A stretch of 64,000 nt of DNA, taken from assembly GCA_904063045.1 (NCBI GenBank), contig CAJFCJ010000006.1, positions 3,054,408 through 3,118,407 of the forward strand, written 5' to 3'. The number at the start of each line of letters is the position of its first letter. Position 1 is the first letter of the stretch. Made by a program: the position numbers and the translations under genes. Below, piece after piece: positions 38,801 to 48,398 of this stretch. Source of the DNA: Dimorphilus gyrociliatus. Lineage: Eukaryota; Annelida; Polychaeta; Dinophilidae. The notes beneath the pieces are model-generated. The model ran no database searches. It was given only the letters and a program-made list of their open reading frames with translations, and was not told where the DNA came from.

Positions 38801-40593
38801 AATTAACCACTCTTGGACATATTGATTGTTTGATTTATAAACAGTCTTTCCAGCTTTTCTATTAATTTGATCTTCTAAGATAGGAGGTGGTTTAGGCTGC
38901 CATTTAACAACTCGAACATTTCTTGCAGTATTATTTACAGCACCTAAGTCAAATAATATAGAAATATTTTAAAATTTATTTTTGAACCTATTTTAAAAGA
39001 ATTTTTTTTTTATCAAAAAAAAACAGATAGTTATTTTTTTCTTGATCACGCTTGATCATAGATTAGAATTTAAACAATTAATTGATAACATATAAATTAT
39101 ATGTGAATCACGTGATCGAAAAGAAAACAACAAAATAATTTTTGAAGTTTGGAAATAAATAAAAAAAAGGACAGTCTCTATATAAACAAAAGATTCTCTT
39201 AAAGATAACTTGAAAATGGAAGAGAATAGGTACTTTGAAGAAATAAATATAAGTAGAGGGTAGTTGTATAGAAATACCCGTTTTCTATTATAAAAAGATA
39301 GCTATTTATTTTTAGCTTACCCCCAATCATTGCTTCTGTTTAAATATTAAATTAAATTAACATAGTATTATTACATTAAACAATGTATAAACTTTTTGTT
39401 AAATAAGTTTTTTTTTAATATATGATAACGTTATTACAAAAATATTCTACGACTTGTTTTCAAAAACTTACCCTCTTCTTCCTTTTCTATTTGTTTTTTT
39501 GCTTTTCTCATTCCTGCTGGCAGTCTATAAAATGCTGCCGAAGATTCGTCGTCATAAGGATCGGTTTGTTTAAATTGCAATTTATGACGCTGGCGAACTT
39601 TGTCTAAGAACCTGTAAAAAAATTTTTCTAATCAGAAGATAGGTATTTGTTTGATCAAAGTTTACGTTTCGTTGTCCTTTTTCCAGACTCTTTTTTTTCT
39701 CCTTTCTTCCTTCTCTCTTTCTCGTTCTTCTTCGGAGTCACTCATCCTATCTGGAATAAGATCTAAATTCTCCTCATCAACTGGCCCATAAAGCTGCTCT
39801 AGTTTCTAAAATTATGACAAAATGTCATAAAAACGGGTAATTTGAATATATATACTGTAAAGAACGTAAATACCTGAATTAACTTATCTCTCTTCTCTCC
39901 TTCTTTCATATGTTTATGAACCATCCACCTAGCTGTGTCCTTGCTCATTATAGAGATTATATATTCTTCCCAGTCAGCATCTTCTTCTGATACACTCTCA
40001 GTAGACTTTAACGAAGATCTTCGGGATCTTTCAGATTTTCTTGTGATAAAAATCGGCTTTTTTATTTCCTTATGAGTTTCGACGTTTCTTTCGACCCGTT
40101 CTAAGATCTTCCTTCTAATGGGTTTGAGCGAATGAGGAACCCTTTTTTTAAAATGGCAATTTGCATGAGGTGGACCCTTATGTCTATTATTAAGTCTTCC
40201 GCTATAACCTCCAGGAATCTGATTGACAGGATTTTTTCTTTACTTCATTATATAAGTAGAATAAATGATAGAAATATATTTAGATAGTACCTTTGGCCTT
40301 GGTTTGATAATTTGGGAAGAATCGAGGGCTTCTTTTAGGTATTTAAAATCGTAGGGTAGGGCATCGAAACACCTTTCTCTAACAACGTTTTCCTCAAATT
40401 TGATTCCAGTGAATGAGAGGTCCCGGATTTGTTTACGAGCGGCAGAACTCGCCTCCAACATGTTCTCAGTTAAACTGGTGTAAGATTTTGTTTCTACAGC
40501 CTCAGGTGTAACTTCAGACCCAAATTGGGGCATGTTTACCTTTGGTGTTGTAGCATACATTAAAGGGACATTCGTTTTCAACGGTTGAAACAT
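35803..40593 (-). CDS. HEATR4: HEATR4-like HEAT-repeat protein
   Basis: Eleven exons give about 1076 residues: 40291-40593, 39874-40218, 39666-39805, 39472-39611, 38800-38943, 38650-38735, 38450-38563, 38210-38308, 36490-37787, 36228-36426 and 35803-36165. The large exon encodes an array of HEAT/armadillo helices (LAKRLARSNN, then repeats such as RRAAAIAMFIL, RHRIIAAKTLP, VRKAAAQVLGR, VRIEACITAA, IRAEACRSLQRL). The N-terminal half is basic and charged, with DWEEYIISIMSKDTARWMV. Length and layout match vertebrate HEATR4 (about 1026), a poorly characterised, testis-enriched protein. A different HEAT-repeat family cannot be fully excluded. The second exon uses an internal CAG acceptor because an earlier AG would bring a stop into frame. 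Confidence 0.78.
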
Positions 40594-41203
40594 GACGAAT
40601 TAAATGATCCTCGTTAAAATATTTCTTGTTAACAACAAAACTAAAATACTGTAAGCTATTCAATTTTTTGGATTATCCACTTAACATAGAACAAATTCAC
40701 AATTAAAATTAATTTTTTTCTCGATTAATAGATAATTGTCATTATAAATTAGAAGTTTATAAAAGAAAATTCAAAATCACGCAATGTTTTCCCGCTGGTT
40801 GCCATGCCCCTTGATTGTTGACAATAGTGCCCTCTATTTATTAATGAAGGAAAATTTAGTCCTTAAAAGAATCTAGAGTACTACGAAAATAGAAGCTTTT
40901 CTTAAGAACAAATAAGATACAGCCTTTAGAAAGCAAATAATTTTTCGTATCATTTTCGATACGTTATTTCCAGGGTGTCGCTTAAGGATAAATTTTATGA
41001 AAAATCTTTTACAATTGTACAAAATCCAAGTAATGGTTTAAGTTAGTAATAACAATAATTTCATGGATAGTATATTAAAGGCAATGATGACTTATTTCCT
41101 GCTTTTCGTTCGTCTAATAAGTATATGTATTAAAAGTGATAATAATAAATTTTCTACCTAACATTAAGAACACTTGTTACAAATTAAGTAGAACTATCAT
41201 ATT
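40594..41203. other. Upstream region of HEATR4
   Basis: This is AT-rich DNA between the HEATR4 start and the stop of the small minus-strand frame at 41204. No gene or clear motif is seen. Confidence 0.5.
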
Positions 41204-41389
41204 TCAACTTTCATTTTTTGCTAGATGTTCGAAGTTTTCTCGAAAATTTAGGTTAACAACTCCCCAGTTGACAGATTTCTTTGTACTTAAACGAGTTCTT
41301 GGACTAACAACAATAAGTCTAGGTTCTACTTTCTTACCTACAAAAGAATTAAGGTCTTTCAAACCTATTTTGAGAAATGTATTATCCAT
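41204..41389 (-). CDS. Small orphan protein, 61 residues
   Basis: An uninterrupted 61-codon frame starts with MDNTFLKIGLKDLNSF and ends near FEHLAKNES. Composition is mixed and protein-like (Val, Asn, Arg, Trp present), unlike the Phe/Tyr/Ile-rich noise frames of this genome. An acceptor-like TATTTTCAG lies 36 bases before the ATG, as at several real genes here. The plus strand over the same stretch is also open for 90 codons, which lowers certainty. No family is recognised. It sits between HEATR4 and elongin B, all on the minus strand. Confidence 0.4.
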   Translation of the reverse strand: MDNTFLKIGLKDLNSFVGKKVEPRLIVVSPRTRLSTKKSVNWGVVNLNFRENFEHLAKNES

Positions 41390-41613
41390 GATGAGATCGA
41401 AGGTCTAAGAAGTATCCCTATTGTTCTGAAAATATTTAGTCAGTTTGTCGCACATTGTTTTCGTTTGACATTAACCTATTAACCGTGTTTGCTATCCTAA
41501 ATAAATATCTAACGTTAAAAATACGTTAATTACACCATGCATAACATAAGTTTATTTTGAAGTATCAAAACTAATGGTGTATACTTGCTATTTATTTAAT
41601 ACAGACATAATTG

Positions 41614-42217
41614 TCATTTTTTCACACTATTGTGTTTTTTCATAACATCCGGCAGTTCGGGTGGTGAACTGTATTCTTTAACGTTCATATTCTCAAATCC
41701 GCCGTCATCCATTCGGAAAGTAACACCCAACTGCGCTGGTGACTGGGCTCTTGCAACATTCGCTGTTAAACCGCATTCGGCCAAGGATCTCTCATTTTCT
41801 AAACATTCTTCAATAGAATCTTTAGCTAAGTTATACAATTGCATATCATCAGCACTCTTTCCCATTATTCCAGATATCAGTAATTTCAAATCGTAAATTG
41901 TATTAGATTCTTTAACATCCAAAAATATACTCTTATTTTGCCATCGAATAACAAAAAAGACATCCTTTAAAAGAAATAAAACTATTAAAACAAATTTGTT
42001 TATATAGCAAGGCATTAAATGCAAAATATTAACTTTATAGGCGTTAATCTTTGATTATTACAAATTTAGTTAAGAATATAAGTTTTGGCGGGAGAAGGCT
42101 TATAATTTTAGAAAACTATTCAAGTCAGAAGGTCTAGTTGGATAGTTTCTTTAGTCAAAAGACTAAAAACTATTCTAAATAATTTCTAAGATGAAGTTAA
42201 AGCAATACACTGACCAT
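41614..42217 (-). CDS. ELOB: Elongin B
   Basis: A ubiquitin-like adaptor that pairs with elongin C in VHL- and SOCS-box cullin ubiquitin ligases and in the elongin elongation factor. The first coding exon holds only the ATG (42215-42217) followed by a GTCAGT donor; the second exon, 41614-41964, carries the rest, for 117 residues (human 118). Matching landmarks are DVFFVIRW, KESNTIYDLK, LAECGLTANVARAQSPA, VTFRMDD and the C-terminal SSPPELPDVMK, which is nearly identical to human. An ETS-like CTTCCGG lies about 70 bp upstream. The split after Met parallels the KDM3 gene in this window. Confidence 0.95.
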
Positions 42218-43834
42218 TCTTAGCTTCAAGAATTCCCGTAAAGTTTATTTTAATTCTAAAGCACGCTGGAAAAGTTGAGATCACTTCCGGCTTCTATCTA
42301 TTTTCGTAAATTGTAGTAATATTTCAAATAACTACTTACGACAAGTTAGGAAATTGTTTTTGTAAAACACAGGATATTCATCGATCTATAGTAACAATCA
42401 AAATTTATTTTTTCCTGATCGATTTAAATAATAAGGGGAATATACCAACTATATTCCATGTTACGAACATTTTGTGGGAAAATGTTTTTTTTTTAAAAAA
42501 AAATATTCATCTAATCTTTATAAATTTTTATATAAATTTATAAGACGATGATAATAATAGCAAATCTTTAAAGCAGTTTTTTTTAAAAAGGAAATATAGC
42601 CTAAAAGATCATATTAACAATTTGAATTATTATGTGTTAAAGCTAATTTTTACGACTCCCATTTATAAATTTTTATAGATGATATTTTATTTTTTAAATG
42701 AGATTATTGCTGTTATGTAAGATTATGTAACTTTAAAAGATATTCTTAGCGTATATATAATAAAATTGTTACTTTATCAATAAATAAATATCATATCATT
42801 ATTATTATTATTATTATAGTTATTGAAATATACTTGTAAATTTATATTCTCATCTTATAAAGAAACATAAAATCTGATAAATATTATCTAATACAGTTCT
42901 AGTTAAAGTTCTATTTGAATTGTATGAAAGAGAAGATTTTGAATATGGTGTGTAGTAGTTTAGAAGAGATATATACTTTATATGGAAATAATAGATGTCT
43001 ATGGTAAAGACAAAAAGCATTAGAATAGTATAGAATAGATCTATGTCAAACTACTAGTTAGACTACTATAAGTATCTTCCCGTTAAGATTTGTACTCTCT
43101 CTGTCTCTCTCTCTCTCTCTGTCTGTCTCTCCAACATCGTCTCTATTTTCTTATATAACAACAAAAACAACCTTTATTTAGAGAAAAATAATTAATTAAT
43201 ATAGTGGGCGTTATGTCCGATAATGAAAAAATTATCATTTCGTAATAAATATGTAAATGATGCTTTCATCTAAAAAATATTTATCATTTTTACTAGGTTC
43301 ACATGAGAAACTATCTAATTTTTACTTTTCTTATCTAAAATCATTAAATTCTTAACAAAGACCGAAGAAAAAGTATAAGCACTAAGGCAAGGTTAAAAAT
43401 TTATATATATACAGTATATATGTATTTAAAGGGATTAAGGATCATTCAGATGTGCACTTTACCTAAGCAAAAAAATTATTAATATCATCTATTTAATCGG
43501 AGGTCAAAAAGTTATCTCAAAACATTTATCCAATTCAAGGGTATTGATATCTGTGAATGCCTGGAGGTCAAAAGTTAATTTATGTAGATGTGCCAAATCA
43601 TGCCTCTTTCTATTGATAAGATTAAAGGAAATCACAAGGAAAGCACGCATTGATCAGCGATAGGTGGTTATTGTTAATAAGTTTCAAATACAGATAGAAC
43701 CTACCTTGTTACATGAATTGAGTCTAAACGTTTATTCCGCAAAATTGTGTACGTATTCAACTAGATAACGTTAAACCTAAATACTAAGATTACCTGAGGA
43801 AAAGATTAATTAATTTTCAGACGTTACCATCACT
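42218..43834. other. Intergenic region with simple repeats
   Basis: This is 1.6 kb of AT-rich DNA upstream of elongin B and HDHD5. It holds an ATT repeat (42798-42817), a CT repeat (43094-43131) and one TATACAGTATA word (43408). No gene is seen. Confidence 0.6.
43094..43131. repeat. CT microsatellite
   Basis: A (CT)n run with GT interruptions, about 38 bp long. Confidence 0.9.
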
Positions 43835-43900
43835 ATGGGAGTTGCAGATACAGCACCTTTAAATAATATCCAAGAGGAATCCAATTCGGCGACTACAAAG
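43835..43900 (+). CDS. HDHD5: Alternative first exon candidate of HDHD5
   Basis: An acceptor-like AATTTTCAG at 43812-43820 precedes an ATG at 43835. It opens 22 codons (MGVADTAPLNNIQEES onward) and ends in phase 0 at a strong GTAAGA donor. The phase fits the HAD-domain exon at 45672. If real, it gives a second N terminus for HDHD5 from a distal promoter. It could also be the first exon of a short unrelated transcript. Confidence 0.45.
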
Positions 43901-45387
43901 GTAAGATATCGTTTATAGATTTATTTTTAGGGTGAAATTATCTTAAAGTATAAATATTTAACCTATTTGTATAAAGTGTTGATAACTCATTAAACTTTAC
44001 CCATTCGTTGTAAATACTTACTTTTTAAGGTTGCATCTGTATAGAATATATAATGCATATATTGTCAACAAATATCGTTAATCTTAAATCCCTTTTAAAA
44101 GAAGACAACTCTTTTTTCGTCATCTTCCTAATTTTCTATTTAAGATGTGTAACAAGGAATATAATAAACATACTCTCTGTATTTATAATAATAAAAAAAA
44201 ATAAACTACTTGAACGAATTTATAGTATTATAGATTTTGATAGATTTTAATAAAATGTTTATTAAAGCGCCACCTACGAAATTTTAACTACCTAATTGTA
44301 GAAATATGTTATTATTTTTTTTTTAAAGAAAATACTTTCCATATATAAAGACTATTGGGTTCAATGCCTTCTATTGTAACACTAAACTTTGATTAATATT
44401 GAAAAAACTGGCGATGCAAACTCGATTAAAAACTAGGGCAAACCACGTAAACAGAATCCTTGTTCTATTTGAAACAAAAAGTAAAAAAAGAAAGCATTTT
44501 AATAGAAATTTTAGAGAATTCATTAATTTCTTATAATAGTTAAATAAAGTATGAAATAGATTGAAAAATTTAAAAAGAAGGAAAAATTATACAACAAAGG
44601 TTTTAATAGAAAACAGATATTATTGTTTATATTGTTTGTTTTCACTTTTTTCTTGTGGGAAAATACTCTCTTATATAATGAAGACTGTGTAAAATTATAA
44701 TAAAAACTTTTTGTAGAAAAGATGCTTCTTTTATACAAAGAATACGAAAAAAAGAGAGAGATTACTAATAGATAAAGACTGACGTGAACATTATATATAT
44801 GCTTTTTCTTCTTTGTCCTTTCCTTACAAACAAATCTTAACCAACTACTATTACTGATAGTAAGTACATCCACTATCTTATATATTTAACATACATTTTA
44901 CTATAGAATTGTAAACATTTTGAAGTTTAATGAACTTGTTTTTTTCAAACGCAAAAGTTCTTTCAGTTCGAACGTCACATTTTCAAATTTTTTCACTATG
45001 TGTTTATTATATTGTCGATTAGTGACTGTTCTGATTTGACTCCTTATCGCAAATCAGAGTGTTTATTGATAGCAAAATTTTCTATCTATCACACATATAC
45101 ACAGTGTAAAATATCTAAAAAGTTGATATAAGATGAATGCATAAAAAAGTTGATTATTGTAGCAGACATTTATAAATATATTGTATAAAATTTAAATAGT
45201 TTAATGCAAAAAAATCGATATTCCTTGCTACTTTTACTTTGAAATAAGACATATAAGTTTGTAATGATAAGGCGATCTTGAAAAGGTCACCTAGACCGGT
45301 TTATTGTCCTGTTTACACCAAAATCTAGCAGCTATATAAATAGGAGCGCCCGTTATAGTAAATTCAGAATAGCATCGAAAGCTAAAC
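43901..45387. other. Intron or intergenic region before the proximal HDHD5 exon
   Basis: This is 1.5 kb of AT-rich DNA. It ends with a TATA-box promoter (separate entry). The open frame at 44523-44873 on the minus strand is Phe/Tyr/Ile-rich noise. No other gene is seen. Confidence 0.55.
45333..45367 (+). promoter_or_regulatory. TATA box and initiator before HDHD5 exon
   Basis: TATATAAATAGG at 45333-45344 is followed about 30 bases later by ATTCAGA (45362-45368), a plausible initiator, and then the ATG at 45388. The arrangement closely matches the peptide-gene promoter at 50479. Confidence 0.6.
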
Positions 45388-47671
45388 ATGTCGCACAACG
45401 ACTTATACAGGATGGTTGAAAAAACTTGCATCAATGTTCCTTCTTCAGCTTTGCAAAGGAAGAAAAGCAAAGATTGCTTGAATAATTTACTGAAAAAGAA
45501 GGAGGTTTTTATGATTCTTTCCTTCTCTTTTTTTATTGTTTTTATTTATTTATTTACTTTTTTTTATTACAATTTTTATCTTTGAATTACTTGCATTATT
45601 ATTCTTTCGGTTTTAATGTTACTTCTATTATATTCATTCTAATATCATAGTTATAACTCTTATTTTAACAGCCGCAATTTGGTATCATTTTTGACGTTGA
45701 TGGAGTTCTGGCAAGAGGAACTTTAGCCATACCGAGAGCAATCGAGGGTATGAAATTACTACAAGATGACAAAGGCCATTCAAGAGTTCCAATGTGTTTT
45801 GTAACAAATGCATTAAATAGAGATGAAGATAAGGCTAAACAAATTTCTGGATGGTTTAATATGCCAGTAAATATATTATTTTCTAAAAATATTACCAAAA
45901 TAATAAACTTATTAATAATGTTGTTTGTTAACAATCTTAGGTTGCAAAAGAGCAATTAGTTCAAGCTCCAGGCCCATTACGAATGTTTACGAAACTTCAC
46001 AACAAATTCTGCCTGGTTATTGGTCAAGGAAGAGTAAAAGAAATTGCTAGAGAGTATCCTTTTTTATTCATCTAAAATCATCTAAAAATTGTTTTTCCTA
46101 ATAAGGATTTACAACAAGACAAACTAACAAACCGAGTCATTTTTTTTTCAATTCCCCTCTCTTTTTTGATAATTGACACATATATTTTAAATAAGTACTT
46201 TTTTTTTATATAAATTTTATAAGTACTCATCAATTTGATAAGTTATCTAATCATATTGCGTAATATATTATTTATAAAAACTTTTTATAGTTAAAAAAGA
46301 TTTTAAGTTTGTAAACTTTGACATTCTTTTAGATTCGTCATTACTTTATAGTTGAGTACAGAAACTAATACGTAAACACAAAACTGAAAATAGGATATTT
46401 AGTAATTAGTTGACTATTAACTAAATATAATCCATTTTTAGATAAATATATATAGTACATACGAAATTATCTATTATACTTAATTTCTTCATTATAGAAT
46501 ATTACGGTCATTGCCTCTTGTTTATCCCACTAAAGCTGTAACCTTGTACTTTACAGTTGTTTTCATTGACCGAGGTCATCAGATTAGATCTTTCACTCAT
46601 TATAACTTTTTTTTTTAATTCTCTTATCAGTTTCTTCTATAATAGCTTTACTATTTTTCATATCTCAATTATATTTCAAACCCAATTTTTAGAGATTAGA
46701 AATAATATTTCCTTGACCATTAACCTTTCCTCTATAGCTTAGGATTTAAGAAGTTCTGCACTTTAGACCAAGTATCCGATGCATATCCGCTATTGGATAT
46801 GGTGGATCATGGAAATAGGAAAAAAATTGCTGAATTTGGCTACGAGGAAAAAGGGATGAATCGTGTTGAAGGTTAATAAAATAAATGAAATTATAACAAT
46901 TTTTAATATGCTTAATACTATTTTTTTCTGTTCCATTTAGCCATTATTCTGCTAGGCGAACCCAAAAATTGGTCATGTGCCCTTCAATTAATAATTGATT
47001 TGCTAAGATCATCGGGAAAACCCGATCAAGCACCCGAAGAACCTCCAGAACGACATATACCCGTAATAGCTTGTAATATGGATTTACAATTTATGGATAG
47101 AGCTACAATTCCTCGTTTTGGTCATGGTGCTTTCCTCCTTTGTCTTGAGGCTTTATACAAGAAGATAACTGGCTACGACCTTCAATATACTGCCTTGGTT
47201 GGTAAACCTTCTGAGACCACCTTCCGCTACGCTGAACATTGCTTGACCATCCATGCTAAAAAATTAGGCTTTACAGAGCCACTGAAAACTATCTATGTTG
47301 TTGGAGATACTCCCGACAGCGATATTGTAGGAGCCAACTTATATCAGAGATACGTGAGGAGGATGGAAGAGAGACGAAAAAATAAAGCTGATCCAAGTGC
47401 TGACCCCTCTTATGACCCAGAATTGCCGCAATGTCGCAATGTTCCGGCTGACGCTCATTTGCACCCTCAGAGCGTTGATAACGTTGTACCGTTGCTTGTC
47501 TGCACTGGGGTTTTTAAACCAGGTGAAAATAAGTATAGAGAGAACGAAGAAAAGTTCTATCATGGACATAGAGACTTTGCTCCAAATCCTGCTCTCTACA
47601 AACCAACTAGGACACAGAATGACGTATGCAACGCTATTGAATATGTTTTGGAGAAAGAAGGTATCGCTTAA
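45388..47671 (+). CDS. HDHD5: HDHD5 (CECR5), haloacid dehalogenase-like protein
   Basis: Exons 45388-45504, 45672-45866, 45941-46053, 46738-46871 and 46941-47671 join in phase and give 429 residues (human 423). It belongs to the HAD hydrolase superfamily; the vertebrate protein is mitochondrial with an unsettled substrate. Motif I is FDVDGVLARG with both aspartates, motif IV region is VGDTPDSDIVGANL, and family landmarks include VTNALNRDEDKA, PLLDMVDHGN, LLGEPKNWSCALQLI, ACNMDLQFM, IPRFGHGAFLLCLEALY, GKPSETTF, LLVCTGVF and FYHGHRDF. The first exon (MSHNDLYRMVEKTC) is not conserved and is supported by a TATA box 55 bp upstream; an alternative first exon lies at 43835. The fourth exon acceptor was chosen for the conserved GFKKF segment. 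Confidence 0.93.
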
Positions 47672-48041
47672 AGGATCCTCTATGGGCATAAAGTGATGTT
47701 ACTCTCCTACATTTCTTCTCTCTCCTTAAACTTATATGTATAAACAGTATAAACGTTATATATATTATACGATATTGACGTATAATACGCATATCTGGCT
47801 ATATTAGTTAAGAAGTATGTTCTCTCGTCCTATTTAACCTCACCCAATTTGAGATTACATAAGAACTAAATCATTACTCTACTACCTCTTTATTCAGATA
47901 ATATAGCGGAAAGAAAATTGAAAATGTTTTAGGGTATTATTGTACTTAATAAGTAATATCCGGTAAGTACAGCGCCATCTAGTAATCATTCAGAATAGTC
48001 ACTAACTGTATACGGTAACAAGCGTAAAGTGTCATTTATGC
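47672..48041. other. Spacer after HDHD5
   Basis: This holds the HDHD5 3' UTR and the start of the next gene's promoter. Nothing else is seen. Confidence 0.55.
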
Positions 48042-48398
48042 ATGGGGTGCGGTTCCACTCGCATCCACACCACGCCTGTCTCTAATGGAAGACAGCATTC
48101 CTACATCGACTTTCCACTGGTAAGGCGGTCTAGAACTCAATTCTCTCATTTGTCAGCGTCCATTCAAAATGACGAAGAGAGTGTCAAGATAATTATGAGT
48201 CCAGATTGTTCGACTATACAAATTGAAATGGTCTCATTCGGTTTAGACGGGACAGCGGAAGCCAACAACGACGGCAATGAGAATGGAACCTCTAATGACA
48301 CACTTCAACCTTGTAGCGCTAAAAAAGATTCAACCAAGAAGCCTCGGAGCGTACAAAGCGAAAAGAAGCGAAAATCATCTTTTGGTGAACTGATTTAG
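48042..48398 (+). CDS. Single-exon 118-residue protein with an N-terminal acylation signal
   Basis: One uninterrupted frame starts MGCGSTR. Gly2 followed by Cys3 and Ser/Thr at 5-6 is the classic N-myristoylation plus palmitoylation pattern, so the product is probably anchored to the inner face of membranes. The middle holds VKIIMSPDCSTIQIEM, a hydrophobic-alternating segment, and the C-terminal third is Ser/Lys-rich and basic (KKDSTKKPRS, EKKRKSS), which could add electrostatic membrane binding. I recognise no family. Codon use is ordinary for real genes here (GC-richer than flanks), so I believe it is expressed. The start context GCATGG is reasonable. Confidence 0.65.
   Translation: MGCGSTRIHTTPVSNGRQHSYIDFPLVRRSRTQFSHLSASIQNDEESVKIIMSPDCSTIQIEMVSFGLDGTAEANNDGNENGTSNDTLQPCSAKKDSTKKPRSVQSEKKRKSSFGELI

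Noticed and set aside
39107-39116. ATCACGTGAT E-box in a HEATR4 intron
   Set aside because: Not the full GTCACGTGAC palindrome and far from any start codon.
44523-44873. 116-codon minus-strand frame upstream of HDHD5
   Set aside because: Phe/Tyr/Ser-rich AT noise with poly-Lys and no domain.
46557-46742. 61-codon frame before the fourth HDHD5 exon
   Set aside because: It overlaps the intron and acceptor; the conserved GFKKF exon is in another frame.
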